Shown here piece by piece: positions 1 to 9,142 of a stretch of 64,000 nt of DNA. The position numbers and the translations under genes were made by a program. Source of the stretch: Arthrobacter sp. ERGS1:01 (GTDB lineage: Bacteria; Actinomycetota; Actinomycetes; Actinomycetales; Micrococcaceae); assembly GCF_001281315.1 (NCBI RefSeq), contig NZ_CP012479.1, forward strand, positions 1,550,001 through 1,614,000. Reading direction: 5' to 3'. The notes beneath the pieces are model-generated. The model was not told where the DNA came from. It did not search any database and saw only the letters and a program-made list of their open reading frames with translations. Every line of letters starts with the position of its first letter. The first letter of the stretch is position 1.

Positions 1-523
1 CGAACGGTTCGGCAAAATAGTCCTCGGGCAGGCCCAGCGCCACGCTGATCCCGGCCAGCAGCTCGGCCCCCACGCCCGACATCAAGTGCGCCCAGGCCTC
101 CGCCGCGCGTTCCAGCTCCGGGTAGCCGTCGGGCCACTGGTTGTGGCCCTGGAGGTGCCGGTACAAGCGGTCCGCCGGAACGTCGTCCAGCGGCTCCCGA
201 TTCGGGCCAAAGTCGATCTGCTCCCGGGAATCGGCCCGGCCGCGGGTGATCTCCGTGCCGAGCCGGGTGTAGCCGCGGAACTGTGCGGAGCTGCGGTTGT
301 CCAGTTCCAAGCGCTGCTCCAGCGGCAACTTGAAGAAGCCGGCAACCGTGTCCAGGAGTTCGGCGACCTGGCCGCTGGCCGAGCCGTAGTTGGTCACCTG
401 GAAGAAGCCGACCTCGTGGGCGGCAATGCGCAGGGCGTCGATGAAGGTTGTGTTGAAACTGCCGTCCGGGTTACGGGCGGTGGACAGGTCCAACACGGGG
501 ATTGAGGTCCGTGGTGTGCTCAT
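1..523 (-). CDS. 2-oxoglutarate/Fe(II)-dependent oxygenase, isopenicillin N synthase-like (3' end outside window)
   Basis: Reading the minus strand from the ATG at 523 gives an open frame that runs off the left edge after about 174 codons. The translation starts [14 protein letters not shown] and contains [14 protein letters not shown], the pattern of the N-terminal DIOX_N domain of isopenicillin N synthase-like non-haem iron oxygenases. A later stretch, [11 protein letters not shown], fits the same family. The HxD...H iron ligands and the RxS 2-oxoglutarate site would lie in the missing C-terminal part, so the substrate cannot be inferred. It is separated by 87 bases from the Old Yellow Enzyme gene on the same strand, so co-transcription is possible. 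Confidence 0.85.
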   Translation of the reverse strand, partial: MSTPRTSIPVLDLSTARNPDGSFNTTFIDALRIAAHEVGFFQVTNYGSASGQVAELLDTVAGFFKLPLEQRLELDNRSSAQFRGYTRLGTEITRGRADSREQIDFGPNREPLDDVPADRLYRHLQGHNQWPDGYPELERAAEAWAHLMSGVGAELLAGISVALGLPEDYFAEPF

Positions 524-610
524 ACCTCCAGCGTGCGCCCAACGCCGGCACAAAAGCGAGACAATGTTGCGCCATGTTTCGCCCGGTGCCGTTGTGCCGG
601 CGTCGTGCTG

Positions 611-1684
611 TTAGTTGTCCCAGAACGGGTAGTCGGTGTATCCGGCCGCCCCGTCGGTGTAGAACGTTGCGGCGTCGGGTGCGTTCAGCGGCAGCCCGTC
701 CCGCCAGCGGCGCACCAGGTCGGGGTTGGCCAGCGCAGGCCTGCCCACGACCACGGCGTCCGCCCAGCCGTTGCCGGCCACGTCCAGGGCGTCCTGGAGC
801 GTGGTGACGGTGCCGAAGCCGGTATTCAGCAGCACGGGACCGGCAAAGCTGCTGCGCAGGTCCCGGACCAGGGTGCCGGCCGGTTCGTGGTGCAGGATGC
901 TCAGCCCGGCCAGGCCCAGCGGGGCAAGGCCTTCGGCGAGCGCCAGGTACGTGGCCCTGGCATCGGCGGGGTCTGTTTCCAGCGCGCCCTGGACGTTGTG
1001 TTCGGGGGAGATGCGCAGCCAGGTCCGGCCGGCGCCGATGGCGTCCGCCACGGCCGCGGCCGTCTCGATGACGAAGCGGGCGCGGTTCTCCGGGCTGCCG
1101 CCGTAACCGTCGGTGCGCAGGTTGCTGGACGGCGCCAGGAATTCATGCAAAAGGTAACCGTTGGCGCCGTGGAGTTCGACGCCGTCGAAGCCGGCCTCGA
1201 TGGCGCGGACTGAAGCGGTGACGAACTCCGCAACGATCCCCGGCAGTTCCTCGGTGCCCAGGGCATGGGGCACGGGGTAGGGCAGTTTGCCGTCATAGGT
1301 GCGGGTCACGCCGTCGATGGCGACCGCGCTGGGGGCCACCACCTGGTGCCCGCCGTTGGTCAGCGGGTGGGTGACCCGGCCGGAGTGCATGACCTGGGCG
1401 ATGATCCGGCCGCCATCGGCGTGGACGGCGTCGGTGACGCGGCGCCAGCCGGCGATCTGGGCGTCCGTGACCAGGCCGGGCTGTCGTACGAACGCCTGCC
1501 CGGCAAAGCTCGGGTAGACGCCCTCGGAGACAAGGAGACCCATCGACGCCCGCTGCCGGTAGTACTCGACGACGATGTCGCCGGGGACGCCGTCTTCGCC
1601 GGAACGGGAACGGGTCAGGGGCGCCATGACGAGCCGGTTGGGCAGCTGCAGTTCGCCAAGGGTGACGGGGGAAAACAAGTTCAA
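611..1684 (-). CDS. Old Yellow Enzyme family FMN-dependent alkene reductase
   Basis: About 357 residues, the usual length of single-domain Old Yellow Enzymes, which use FMN and NAD(P)H to reduce activated C=C bonds in the cytoplasm. The N-terminus [18 protein letters not shown] followed by MAPLTRSR is the family signature. [12 protein letters not shown] and the C-terminal [17 protein letters not shown] are the barrel and FMN-phosphate elements. The open frame continues far upstream through the next gene. I chose the TTG at 1684 because an AGGAG sits five bases before it and homologues start exactly there. The physiological substrate is unknown; xenobiotic enones, nitro-esters or maleimides are typical of the family. 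Confidence 0.88.
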   Translation of the reverse strand: MNLFSPVTLGELQLPNRLVMAPLTRSRSGEDGVPGDIVVEYYRQRASMGLLVSEGVYPSFAGQAFVRQPGLVTDAQIAGWRRVTDAVHADGGRIIAQVMHSGRVTHPLTNGGHQVVAPSAVAIDGVTRTYDGKLPYPVPHALGTEELPGIVAEFVTASVRAIEAGFDGVELHGANGYLLHEFLAPSSNLRTDGYGGSPENRARFVIETAAAVADAIGAGRTWLRISPEHNVQGALETDPADARATYLALAEGLAPLGLAGLSILHHEPAGTLVRDLRSSFAGPVLLNTGFGTVTTLQDALDVAGNGWADAVVVGRPALANPDLVRRWRDGLPLNAPDAATFYTDGAAGYTDYPFWDN

Positions 1685-1740
1685 GACGGCTCCTGGTGTG
1701 TAGGCGGGTTCGCCTGTCACAACGCGCCGTTCCCCCTGGG

Positions 1741-2361
1741 TTATTCCGGCCGGTCGAGTAGGTGCAGATCGGCGGGGGTGTCCACGTCGGCGCCGTCGGA
1801 AAGATCGGAACAGTCCACCACGTCCACGAGCTCCGGGTGGTTGCGCAGGAAGGGGCCGGCGCCCTTGTCCCCGCGGGCCGTTGCGGCCGCCGCACGGGCA
1901 AGCCCGGCATCGAAGAGGACCGGATGCCCGCGATCCAGCGGGGCGCCGGCCGCGGGACGGAAGCCGGCTGCCGTAATCCTGCCCGGCCGGTGCGCCGCGA
2001 GCAGCCGGGCGACCACCTCTGCCGAGAGCCCGGGCTGGTCGACGAGGGCCACCAGGACGTCCGCTTCCGCGGGGCAGGCGGCCACGCCAAGGGCGAAAGA
2101 GCCGCCCAGGCCGCTCGCCCAATCCGGATTCACCACGGTGCGGGACCCTGACGGGAGCCCGGCGTCCGCCACGTCCGCCGCCCCAGCACCCAGGACAGCC
2201 ACCACCTCGTCACAGCCGCCCAGCAAAAGCTCCCCGGCCACGTGGTTTGCCAGGGTGGTGCCGCGGTACGGCAACAGGGCCTTGGGGCCTCGGCCCAGCC
2301 GGGTCCCGGCGCCCGCCGCCAGCAGCACCGCCGTCGTTCTCTGTGTTGAAGCGCTCGTCAT
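1741..2361 (-). CDS. MobA/MocA-like nucleotidyltransferase
   Basis: A 206-residue NTP-transferase. The N-terminal LLAAGAGTRLGRGPKALLPY is the nucleotide-binding loop and conserved lysine of the MobA-like Rossmann fold, and VALVDQPGL is the metal-binding aspartate motif. Relatives transfer CMP or GMP to molybdopterin (MocA, MobA) or activate sugars. No molybdenum enzyme genes lie nearby, so the exact acceptor cannot be assigned. It lies 56 bases upstream of the Old Yellow Enzyme gene on the same strand. Confidence 0.8.
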   Translation of the reverse strand: MTSASTQRTTAVLLAAGAGTRLGRGPKALLPYRGTTLANHVAGELLLGGCDEVVAVLGAGAADVADAGLPSGSRTVVNPDWASGLGGSFALGVAACPAEADVLVALVDQPGLSAEVVARLLAAHRPGRITAAGFRPAAGAPLDRGHPVLFDAGLARAAAATARGDKGAGPFLRNHPELVDVVDCSDLSDGADVDTPADLHLLDRPE

Positions 2362-2383
2362 GAGGCCACTGTAGGGGACGCCG

Positions 2384-2638
2384 TCATGGACGCGGCGGTC
2401 GGAGGTCCCGAAACGCCGCCATCAAGCCGGTACGGGTTGCCTCGGACAGCTGGTCCTCGCGCACCGCGCCCAGCAGGCCGATGGTTTGCCGCATCTGCTC
2501 CAGGTACGTTGCGCAGCCGGGGCACTGGGCGAGGTGCTCCTCGACGAGGGTGGCGGTGGACGGATCGAGTGCGCCGTCGAGGTAGTCGGAGACAAGCTCC
2601 ACCACCTGTTGGCAGCTCAGGGTTGGCGGCGGTGTCAT
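2384..2638 (-). CDS. Zinc-finger anti-sigma factor (zf-HC2)
   Basis: A short protein of 84 residues whose centre reads EEHLAQCPGCATYL, the H-x3-C-x2-C zinc motif of anti-sigma (ZAS) domains. There is no transmembrane segment, so it is expected to be a soluble cytoplasmic partner that holds its sigma factor until the metal site is perturbed, for example by thiol oxidation. The ATG overlaps the sigma-factor stop by four bases (ATGA), which implies translational coupling and a matched pair. The stimulus sensed cannot be read from the sequence. Confidence 0.85.
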   Translation of the reverse strand: MTPPPTLSCQQVVELVSDYLDGALDPSTATLVEEHLAQCPGCATYLEQMRQTIGLLGAVREDQLSEATRTGLMAAFRDLRPPRP

Positions 2639-3327
2639 CGACGCACCTCCCCACGGTTGTAGTAATCCTCCAGCAGCCCGCGCAGGCGGGCCCGGCCGCG
2701 ATGGAGCAGGACGCGCTGGTTGCCCGCGCTGATTCCGAGGATCTCACATACCTGGCCCACGTCAAGGCCGTCGACGTCGCGCAGGGTCACCACGGTGCGT
2801 TGGCGCTCGGGCAACTCCCGCAGGTACGACGTCACCAGGGCAAGGGCCTCCCCGTCGAGGGCGAGCTGCTCCGGGCTCCAGGGAACCGGCGCGCCGGCCT
2901 CGGTCCAGCCCCCGCACCACGGATCTGCCGGGCCCCGGAACCGGGCCGGATCGACGGTGCCGTCGCCGTCGTCGTCAATCTGGGACCAGGCCAGCTCCCT
3001 GGCGTCCGCCACGCCGCGCCGGCGCCCCACATTGCGGGTGATCGCCAGGACCCAGGTGCGCAGCGAGGAGCGCCCCTGGAAACCGTCCAGGCCGCGGCAC
3101 ACGCCCAGCCAGGCTTCCTGGACCACGTCCTCGGCGGAGGCCCTGGTGGAAACGAAACCGCGGGCCACATGGAGCATCAGGGGCGAGTAGGCCGAGACCA
3201 CCTCGGCGAATGCGCCCTGGTCCCCGGCCAACAGGCGGCCCACCATGAGCAGGTCAGTCTCCGGGCACGCGCTCGCGGACGGCCCCAGCCCGGATGGTAC
3301 CAACCCGGAGGGCTCTAGCGAGGGCAC
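2635..3327 (-). CDS. ECF-type RNA polymerase sigma factor
   Basis: About 230 residues with sigma-70 region 2 (GDQGAFAEVVSAYSPLML through SAEDVVQEAWLGVCRGLDGF and LRTWVLAITRN) and region 4 (LRELPERQRTVVTLRDVDGL, then VCEILGISAGNQRVLLHRGR, the helix-turn-helix that reads the -35 box). There is a 40-50 residue linker between the two regions. The open frame extends upstream without a family match. I place the start at the GTG at 3327, though no strong ribosome-binding site is visible there, and an ATG closer to MVGRLLAGD is an alternative. It is followed in an overlapping frame by its zf-HC2 anti-sigma factor and is divergent from a secreted beta-propeller gene that could be a target. Confidence 0.85.
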   Translation of the reverse strand: MPSLEPSGLVPSGLGPSASACPETDLLMVGRLLAGDQGAFAEVVSAYSPLMLHVARGFVSTRASAEDVVQEAWLGVCRGLDGFQGRSSLRTWVLAITRNVGRRRGVADARELAWSQIDDDGDGTVDPARFRGPADPWCGGWTEAGAPVPWSPEQLALDGEALALVTSYLRELPERQRTVVTLRDVDGLDVGQVCEILGISAGNQRVLLHRGRARLRGLLEDYYNRGEVRR

Positions 3328-3402
3328 GGAGCATGGGTGGTGTAACGAATCGGTGCGGGGGCGCACTGATCCTGCAGTGAAACCATAATCTGAGGAGATC
3401 AC

Positions 3403-4578
3403 ATGTTCACGCACCGCACAACCATGAAAACGTTCCTTGGCGTTGCCGCCGCCGCGGCGCTCACCCTTGGCACCGGCGTTCTGCTGGCCGGTCCGGCGAC
3501 GGCGGCAGCATTGCCACAGTCCGGGTCCTGGCCGGCCGGGGAGGTGTTTGTCCAGAACAACGGCGCCGGCGGCAACTCGGTGACCGTTTTTGATCGCTCC
3601 GCCGACGGCACCCTGTCCCGGGCCGGCACGTACTGGACGGGAGGCCTCGGCGGCGCCGAGGCGGGCTCCGTGGTGGACCCCCTGGCCTCGCAGGGCTCGC
3701 TCAGCTATGACCCCGCGGCCCATGAATTGTTTGCCGTGAATGCCGGCAGCAACACGTTCAGCGTGTTCGGTGTGCAGGGTGACCGGCTGCAATTGCGGCA
3801 GGTGCTCCCCTCGCACGGGAGCTTCCCGACGTCCGTCTCGGTCTCCGGGAAGCTGGTGTACGTCCTCAATGCCGGCGGCCAGGGCTCGATCTCGGGCTAC
3901 CGGGAGTTTGGCGGCTATCTTGCCCCCTTGCCCGGTTCCACCCGCTCCCTGGGCCTTTCCAATGCTGACGTGCCCGCGTTCCTGCAGGCCCCGGCCCAGG
4001 TGGCGATCACCCCTGACCGGGCGCACGTTGTGGTGACCACGAAGGCCAACAACACGATCGACGTCTTTGGCCTGGGACGCTTTGGCGAACCGTCTGCGGC
4101 CCCCGTGGTCAACCCGTCGGTCGGCGCCGTTCCCTTTGCCATGACGTTCGCGGACGGGCGGCTCCAGGTGGCCAATGCGAGCGGCAGCGTCACCTCCTAC
4201 CGGGTGCGGGACAACGGGAGCCTCGCCGTGGTCTCCGGCCCGGTCGCCAACGGCCAGGCTGCCACGTGCTGGTCGACGACGGCGCGCGGCTATCTGTACG
4301 CGGCCAACGCGGGCAGTGCCACGATCACCGGCTACCGGGTGGGTGCCGGCGGCGCACTGACCCTGCTGCAGCCGACGGGAGTCTCCGCCACGACGGGGGC
4401 AGGCCCCGTTGACCTCGCTGCCACCCCCGGCGGCCGGTACGTGTACGAGCTCGCCGCCGGGGCAGGAGCGATCGATGAGTTTGCCGTGGCCTGGAACGGT
4501 GCGCTGACCCCGATCGGCGCCGTGACGGGACTGCCGGCAAACAACGGCTCCGGCATGGAAGGGATTGCCGTGTCCTGA
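3403..4578 (+). CDS. Secreted lactonase-like beta-propeller protein
   Basis: A 391-residue protein with a Sec signal peptide (positive MFTHRTTMKT, hydrophobic core, AGPATAAA cleavage region near residue 35). The mature part consists of repeated blades such as ELFAVNAGSNTFSVF and LVYVLNAGGQGSISGY, the pattern of the seven-bladed 6-phosphogluconolactonase-like propeller (YVTN/lactonase type). Export makes a sugar-lactone role doubtful; many secreted members have no known substrate. A GAGGAG lies seven bases before the ATG. It is divergent from the sigma/anti-sigma pair with only 75 bases between, so regulation by that sigma factor is plausible but unproven. Confidence 0.78.
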   Translation: MFTHRTTMKTFLGVAAAAALTLGTGVLLAGPATAAALPQSGSWPAGEVFVQNNGAGGNSVTVFDRSADGTLSRAGTYWTGGLGGAEAGSVVDPLASQGSLSYDPAAHELFAVNAGSNTFSVFGVQGDRLQLRQVLPSHGSFPTSVSVSGKLVYVLNAGGQGSISGYREFGGYLAPLPGSTRSLGLSNADVPAFLQAPAQVAITPDRAHVVVTTKANNTIDVFGLGRFGEPSAAPVVNPSVGAVPFAMTFADGRLQVANASGSVTSYRVRDNGSLAVVSGPVANGQAATCWSTTARGYLYAANAGSATITGYRVGAGGALTLLQPTGVSATTGAGPVDLAATPGGRYVYELAAGAGAIDEFAVAWNGALTPIGAVTGLPANNGSGMEGIAVS

Positions 4579-4615
4579 CGGCGCCTTCGCGTCCAGGTCC
4601 TGTGCGGGCGGTTGC

Positions 4616-4642
4616 TATTGGTGTTTCCGTTATTGGTGTTTC
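4616..4642. repeat. Two 12-bp direct repeats at the 3' end of the mycothione reductase gene
   Basis: TATTGGTGTTTC occurs at 4616-4627 and again at 4631-4642. The second copy holds the stop codon and last codons of the minus-strand mycothione reductase gene. It looks like a small slippage duplication that left the C-terminus intact. Confidence 0.7.
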
Positions 4643-6030
4643 AGGGGGAGGCCCAGCAGCGCGTTCTCAACGAGTTCGCTCAGGGCCGGGTGGATCCAGT
4701 ATTGGCCGTGGGCCACGTCATGGGCCTTTTGGCCAAAGGACATGGCGTGGATCAGTGGCTGGATCACGGTGGCCGCCTCCGGGCCGATCACGTGGGCGCC
4801 CAGCAGCAACCCGGTTGCGGGATCGGCGAGGACCTTCAGGAAGTGGCCTTGGTCCTCGCGGGCCCAGCCGGCGGCAATGTCGGCATACTTTTGGACCTTG
4901 ACGGCGTAGTTGATGCCGGCATCGGCGGCGGCCTCCTCGGTCAGCCCCACGGAGGCGATCTGCGGGTCGCTGAAGACGGCGGCGGGGACGAAGCGGTGGT
5001 CGGCGGCCATCATGTTGTGCGGGTTCGCCAGGTTGTGCGCCACCACCCGGGCCTCGTGGTTGGCCACATGTTTGAGCTGGTGTTCGCTGGAGATGTCTCC
5101 CAGGGCGAAGATGCCCTCCGCCGTGGTGCGTTGGTAGTCGTCCACCACCACGCGCCCGGCGTCGTCCACCTCCACGCCGGTGGCGGAGACCTCCAGTTCG
5201 TCGGCATTGGGGATCCTCCCCGTGGCCACCAGCAGGAGGTCGGCCGTCACGCTGGCGGGGCCGTCGGGGCCTTGGAGCTCGAGGATGACGCCGGGCCCTG
5301 CGGCGGCGGCCCGGGTCACGGTGGTGCCGAGCCGGACGTCGTAGCGGGCCGAGGCGTCCTTGGTGAATTGCGCGCTGACGTCGGCGTCCAGGTGGCGTAG
5401 GAGGGCCGGTCCGCGCACGATCTGTGTCACGGCAACCCCGAACGAGGCGAAGACATGGGCGAATTCTGCCGCGATGAAGCCGCCGCCCAGGATGGCGACG
5501 CTGGCCGGGAGGGTGTCGATGCGCATGATGGTGTCCGAGGTGTGGAATGGTGTCCCGCCGTCGCCCAGTCCGTCGATGTCGGGGATCACGGCCCGGGAGC
5601 CGGCCGCCAGGACAAAGCGGGTCCCGGTGATGACGCGGGTGGCGCCGTCGTGCCCGGCGATCGTGAGGGTCTTGTGCGCCGTGAAGCGTCCGTGGCCGGC
5701 GAATACCGTGACGTTGGGGCACTCGGGGCCTTCCCGGTAGGCCCGGCCGCCGGCTTCGATGGCGTCAATCCTGCCAAAGATCCGGTCCCGGATCCCCGGC
5801 CAGTCGACGGCGTCCAAGTGGGAGGTGATGCCCAGAGGCCGTCCGTGCCGGGGCGCGTCGGCCAGTTCCGCAGGGTGGACGAACATTTTGGTCGGTATGC
5901 AGCCCACGTTCAGGCACGTGCCGCCAAACAGATTGTCCTCAACGATGGCAATGTTCAGGTGTTCCAGTTCGGGGCCGGGGATGGAATTGCCCGAGCCGGT
6001 GCCGATGATGACGAGGTCAAAATGTTGCAT
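4630..6030 (-). CDS. mtr: Mycothione reductase
   Basis: A 466-residue flavoprotein disulfide reductase that uses NADPH to reduce mycothiol disulfide, keeping the actinobacterial thiol pool reduced. It begins MQHFDLVIIGTGSGNS, an FAD Rossmann motif with the GTGSGN form seen in mycothione reductases. The redox-active pair is in GGTCLNVGCIPTKM. A second dinucleotide fold (ILGGGFIAAEFAHVF) follows, then the FAD motif IFALGDIS and the C-terminal interface HPALSELVENALLGL with the preceding HGQYWIHPA active-site histidine. An in-frame GTG at 6090 would add 20 residues; family alignment favours the ATG at 6030. Confidence 0.93.
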   Translation of the reverse strand: MQHFDLVIIGTGSGNSIPGPELEHLNIAIVEDNLFGGTCLNVGCIPTKMFVHPAELADAPRHGRPLGITSHLDAVDWPGIRDRIFGRIDAIEAGGRAYREGPECPNVTVFAGHGRFTAHKTLTIAGHDGATRVITGTRFVLAAGSRAVIPDIDGLGDGGTPFHTSDTIMRIDTLPASVAILGGGFIAAEFAHVFASFGVAVTQIVRGPALLRHLDADVSAQFTKDASARYDVRLGTTVTRAAAAGPGVILELQGPDGPASVTADLLLVATGRIPNADELEVSATGVEVDDAGRVVVDDYQRTTAEGIFALGDISSEHQLKHVANHEARVVAHNLANPHNMMAADHRFVPAAVFSDPQIASVGLTEEAAADAGINYAVKVQKYADIAAGWAREDQGHFLKVLADPATGLLLGAHVIGPEAATVIQPLIHAMSFGQKAHDVAHGQYWIHPALSELVENALLGLPLKHQ

Positions 6031-6167
6031 GGTTGGGGTGGCCCTTCGGGGTTGGCGGATGGTCCGGGATTGCGCTGCGTCCACCTTCACACCTTAGGAC
6101 CGTCGCGGCCGGGCGCAAAGGATGCAAGGGTCGGCGCGGCGCAGGGGTGGGCGGGGGCTGCCCGAAC

Positions 6168-7919
6168 CTAGAACGGGGCGGCGTCGTCGTCGCGGACGTG
6201 GCGGTAGACGCGCCCGGTGGGGGTGGTGGTCCTGGTGACGCCGGGGCCTTCCGGTTCCACGCGCCAACCTGTGGAGGGATCGTCCTTGAGCTGGTGGCAG
6301 TACAGGGATCGGGGCAGCAGGTTGGCAACGCTGGTTTCTCCCCTGGGCAGGGGCCAGCCGTCGGGGGAGTAGCTGGTGAGGTGGAATGGCACGATATGGT
6401 CGAGCTCGCATCGGGAGGCCGGGACGTCGCAGCCAATTCCCGTGCAGGCCGGTTCACGAAGCCTGACCAATCGGGCCATATCCGGTGGCGGGCGGTAACG
6501 GCTGCGCCCCACGCTGAGTCGGGTGCGTTTTTCCGGGTGGGTGAGGATCCTGATCCAGCCGGGAGAACCGGCGGCGAGCTCCCGGGCCTGGTCCGGCGGG
6601 ATGGGGCCGTAGCCTTCCAGCATGCCCGGCTCCTCCGAGCGGCCCAGGAGCGTGAACGCCGGGACCTCCACGTTGATGGTGGCTACCACCCAGGACTTGG
6701 CTGCGGGCCGATGCTCCGCTCCGCAGTTCGGATTGCCGCAGGCATCTTGTCCGGTCGGGTTCTGCAATGCCAGCTGGAGGAGATCCAGGAGGGCATCCGC
6801 CATGTAGTTGTTCAGGCTCCTGGACGGGCGCCCAGTGGGTGTATTGCCTTGGCTTGGCAGACCTTCCCGCCGGGCGTTGCGGGCCCACAACCCTAGGGTC
6901 TCGAAGAGCGCCTTGGCCTGCACCGCGGGAAGGATGGCGCCAAGCTGGGCCATTCCGTCGTCGAGCGGGGTAAACCAGACCCGGCGTTCGCGGCGGGCGC
7001 GCTCGTGCCGTGCGGAGTGGGAGTCGGGATGGTGTGCCTGCGCCAGCTTGCGGATCCTGCGGGTCAGCGCTGCCGGGTTCATGCGGGACGCGCCGGGGAG
7101 GAACATCGGCTCCAGGGTGTGGCTGAGCTCCGCCGGGAAGCCGATGACTCCCCGCAGGATCGCCTCGATCCGCATGGTGTCCAGCAAACCGTCCCGGTAC
7201 AGCGCACAGCTCTCGGGCAGGTCATTGACCAGGATCCCGGCCTCGGTCATCCGGTGCAGGGAGGCGCCTTCACCCATCGCGTAGACCGCCATGATCTCTG
7301 CGGCTGCCCACTTCGAAAGGTACTCAGAGTCCGTGGCGCCCTCGCTGGCCAGCGGTGGGTGACGTTCGGCAAACTCGGTCAGGGCGACGCCTTCCACAGC
7401 CCGGGCAAAGGCGGCCAGCCGGTTTGCCGCGTGCAGGTAGTCGAGGAGGTCGTTGTCGCAGAGTCCTGCCGGGTCCAAGCCGGCGAGCGCGTCCACACCT
7501 GCGGAGGGTGACCACTGGACGCCGATTGGGTTGTTGTCCCGGGGTGCTTCCGGCAGGGCGGGCACGGAGGCGCGCAGTGTTTGGATCCTTGAGGTACGCA
7601 GCGCCACGGCGGATGGCACAGATGCCCCGGTGTCAAAGATTCCGGCGGGAACGGCCTCCACACACGCAGTGGTATCGGCGCTCGCCGTCAAGTATGCCCA
7701 CTCTGCGGCGGTAAGTTCCCGGGATGACACCGCGGTGGCGCCGGCCAGATCCGCGTCACCGGGGTCCAGGGCAATCAGCCTGGCCAGGTCAGCGTCGCTG
7801 AGTTCGGTCAGGGTGCTGCCGGGATCGCGGTCCCGGCTGTGGCCGGGAGCGTCCTCCACAAGTGGCGGTCCGAAAAGGGTGGAGTCCCTCGTGGCTTCGG
7901 GCCGGTCCAACGCACCCAT
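6168..7919 (-). CDS. DUF222 / HNH endonuclease-like protein (13E12 repeat type)
   Basis: A 583-residue protein with an N-terminal DUF222 region (LHAANRLAAFARAVEGVALTE, SEYLSKWAAAEIMAVYAMGE) and a C-terminal HNH module (GIGCDVPASRCELDHIVPF, then NLLPRSLYCHQLKDD). The usual LCRHHHRLK segment is altered to SLYCHQLKD, so one histidine of the usual run is missing and nuclease activity is less certain. This family is abundant in Actinobacteria and its function is unresolved. A near-consensus actinobacterial SOS box lies 44 bases upstream of the ATG, implying induction by DNA damage. A second member lies at 61326-63401. Confidence 0.88.
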   Translation of the reverse strand: MGALDRPEATRDSTLFGPPLVEDAPGHSRDRDPGSTLTELSDADLARLIALDPGDADLAGATAVSSRELTAAEWAYLTASADTTACVEAVPAGIFDTGASVPSAVALRTSRIQTLRASVPALPEAPRDNNPIGVQWSPSAGVDALAGLDPAGLCDNDLLDYLHAANRLAAFARAVEGVALTEFAERHPPLASEGATDSEYLSKWAAAEIMAVYAMGEGASLHRMTEAGILVNDLPESCALYRDGLLDTMRIEAILRGVIGFPAELSHTLEPMFLPGASRMNPAALTRRIRKLAQAHHPDSHSARHERARRERRVWFTPLDDGMAQLGAILPAVQAKALFETLGLWARNARREGLPSQGNTPTGRPSRSLNNYMADALLDLLQLALQNPTGQDACGNPNCGAEHRPAAKSWVVATINVEVPAFTLLGRSEEPGMLEGYGPIPPDQARELAAGSPGWIRILTHPEKRTRLSVGRSRYRPPPDMARLVRLREPACTGIGCDVPASRCELDHIVPFHLTSYSPDGWPLPRGETSVANLLPRSLYCHQLKDDPSTGWRVEPEGPGVTRTTTPTGRVYRHVRDDDAAPF

Positions 7920-7962
7920 ACGTCAATTTTGGTCCGCAAGGGCCCCACTGGAAACAGTTTTT

Positions 7963-7976
7963 CGAAGATATGTTCG
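7963..7976. promoter_or_regulatory. Putative LexA (SOS) box
   Basis: CGAAGATATGTTCG matches the Gram-positive SOS consensus CGAACRNRYGTTCG at all fixed positions except one (G for C at position 5). It lies in an AT-rich stretch about 44 bases upstream of the ATG of the minus-strand DUF222/HNH gene, where LexA would block initiation. The divergent hydrolase gene begins 113 bases to the other side. Confidence 0.65.
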
Positions 7977-8088
7977 AATTTCTTAAGTGGCGGCAAATCG
8001 GGCATTTAGCGCAGGCCCGTGGTCATACCGCCGTGCCCGCAGTCAGCGTTCTCAGGCGTGTCCCAGTGCATCGGCGTAGTCTGGCGGC

Positions 8089-9102
8089 ATGGAGGGGCCG
8101 GGACCGGTGGCGCCCCGGGGCATGTTTGCCGTGGGCCGCCGCGTCAGGGGAGTCTTGAGCCGCGTGCCGGTCTGGGCGTGGCGGTTGCTCATGCACGCCG
8201 TCAGCCGCGGGGAGCTCCGGCGCTTCAACGCAGAACCCTTCACGGACGTCCGGTACTGGCATGACCTTGACTTCGTGGGCGACAGGATCCGCTGGCACCG
8301 GTTGGACGTCATGGCCCCTGCCAACCACAACGGGGATGCACAACCCCTCCCCGTGTACGTGTACTTTCACGGCGGCGGCTGGACCTCGGGGGACAAGGCG
8401 TCCCTGACCAAGTACTGCGCCGGCCAGGCTGCCGGCGGCGCCGTGGTGGTCAACGTCAACTACCGCATGGCGCCGCACTTCCACCTGGGCCACGTGTTGG
8501 AGGACGCCAACGCGGCATTGCGGTGGGTGGTGGCACACATTGGCGAGTACGGCGGAGATAAGGGGCGCATCGTGCTGGGCGGGGATTCCGCGGGCGGACA
8601 GATCTCCGCACTCATGACGGCCGCCACGTTCCGCCCGGAACTGGCCCGGCACTACGCCCTGGAGCCCGCGCTGCGGCTCGGCCAGCTGCGCGGCCTGGTG
8701 CAGCATTGCAGCATCGTGGACTTCTCCGTGTTCTTCGACAGGGGGTTCGTCATGAGCCTGAACTTCGTCCGCATGTTGCTGCCCCACGGAGGGGAGGCCA
8801 CAGGAACCGGACGGGAACGCCGGCACAGGCTCCGCGAGGCCGCCCACTTCATGTCGCCGATCGAATGGCTCGATTCACGGTGCCCGCCGGTTTTCATCAC
8901 CACCTCCGAACGCGACTTCTTCTACGCCTCCAACATGAACCTGATCAAGCGCCTGGCGGGACACGGCGTCCCGGTCGACTCCTTGGTGTACGGCTGGGGC
9001 AGTGCAAACACCGAACACACCTGGCAGCAAAACTTTCGATACCCGGAATCCCAGGAAGTGTACCGGCGCCTACAATCCTTTATAACGAAGGTGACGGTCT
9101 AG
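8089..9102 (+). CDS. Alpha/beta hydrolase, hormone-sensitive-lipase-like carboxylesterase
   Basis: A 337-residue enzyme with the HSL-family oxyanion motif HGGGW, the nucleophile elbow GGDSAGGQ, a likely acid in TSERDFFY and the histidine in NTEHTW, completing a Ser-Asp-His triad. It resembles acetyl-esterases that act on small acyl esters. There is no clear signal peptide; a short hydrophobic stretch (VPVWAWRLLMHAV) near residue 30 may associate with the membrane. The ATG at 8089 lacks a good ribosome-binding site and the start could be at the ATG at 8122. The next gene, another hydrolase, starts 40 bases downstream. Confidence 0.8.
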   Translation: MEGPGPVAPRGMFAVGRRVRGVLSRVPVWAWRLLMHAVSRGELRRFNAEPFTDVRYWHDLDFVGDRIRWHRLDVMAPANHNGDAQPLPVYVYFHGGGWTSGDKASLTKYCAGQAAGGAVVVNVNYRMAPHFHLGHVLEDANAALRWVVAHIGEYGGDKGRIVLGGDSAGGQISALMTAATFRPELARHYALEPALRLGQLRGLVQHCSIVDFSVFFDRGFVMSLNFVRMLLPHGGEATGTGRERRHRLREAAHFMSPIEWLDSRCPPVFITTSERDFFYASNMNLIKRLAGHGVPVDSLVYGWGSANTEHTWQQNFRYPESQEVYRRLQSFITKVTV

Positions 9103-9142
9103 CTCCTGGCGCCCGTCCCGCTGTTGGTGCGGAGGTGCGACT

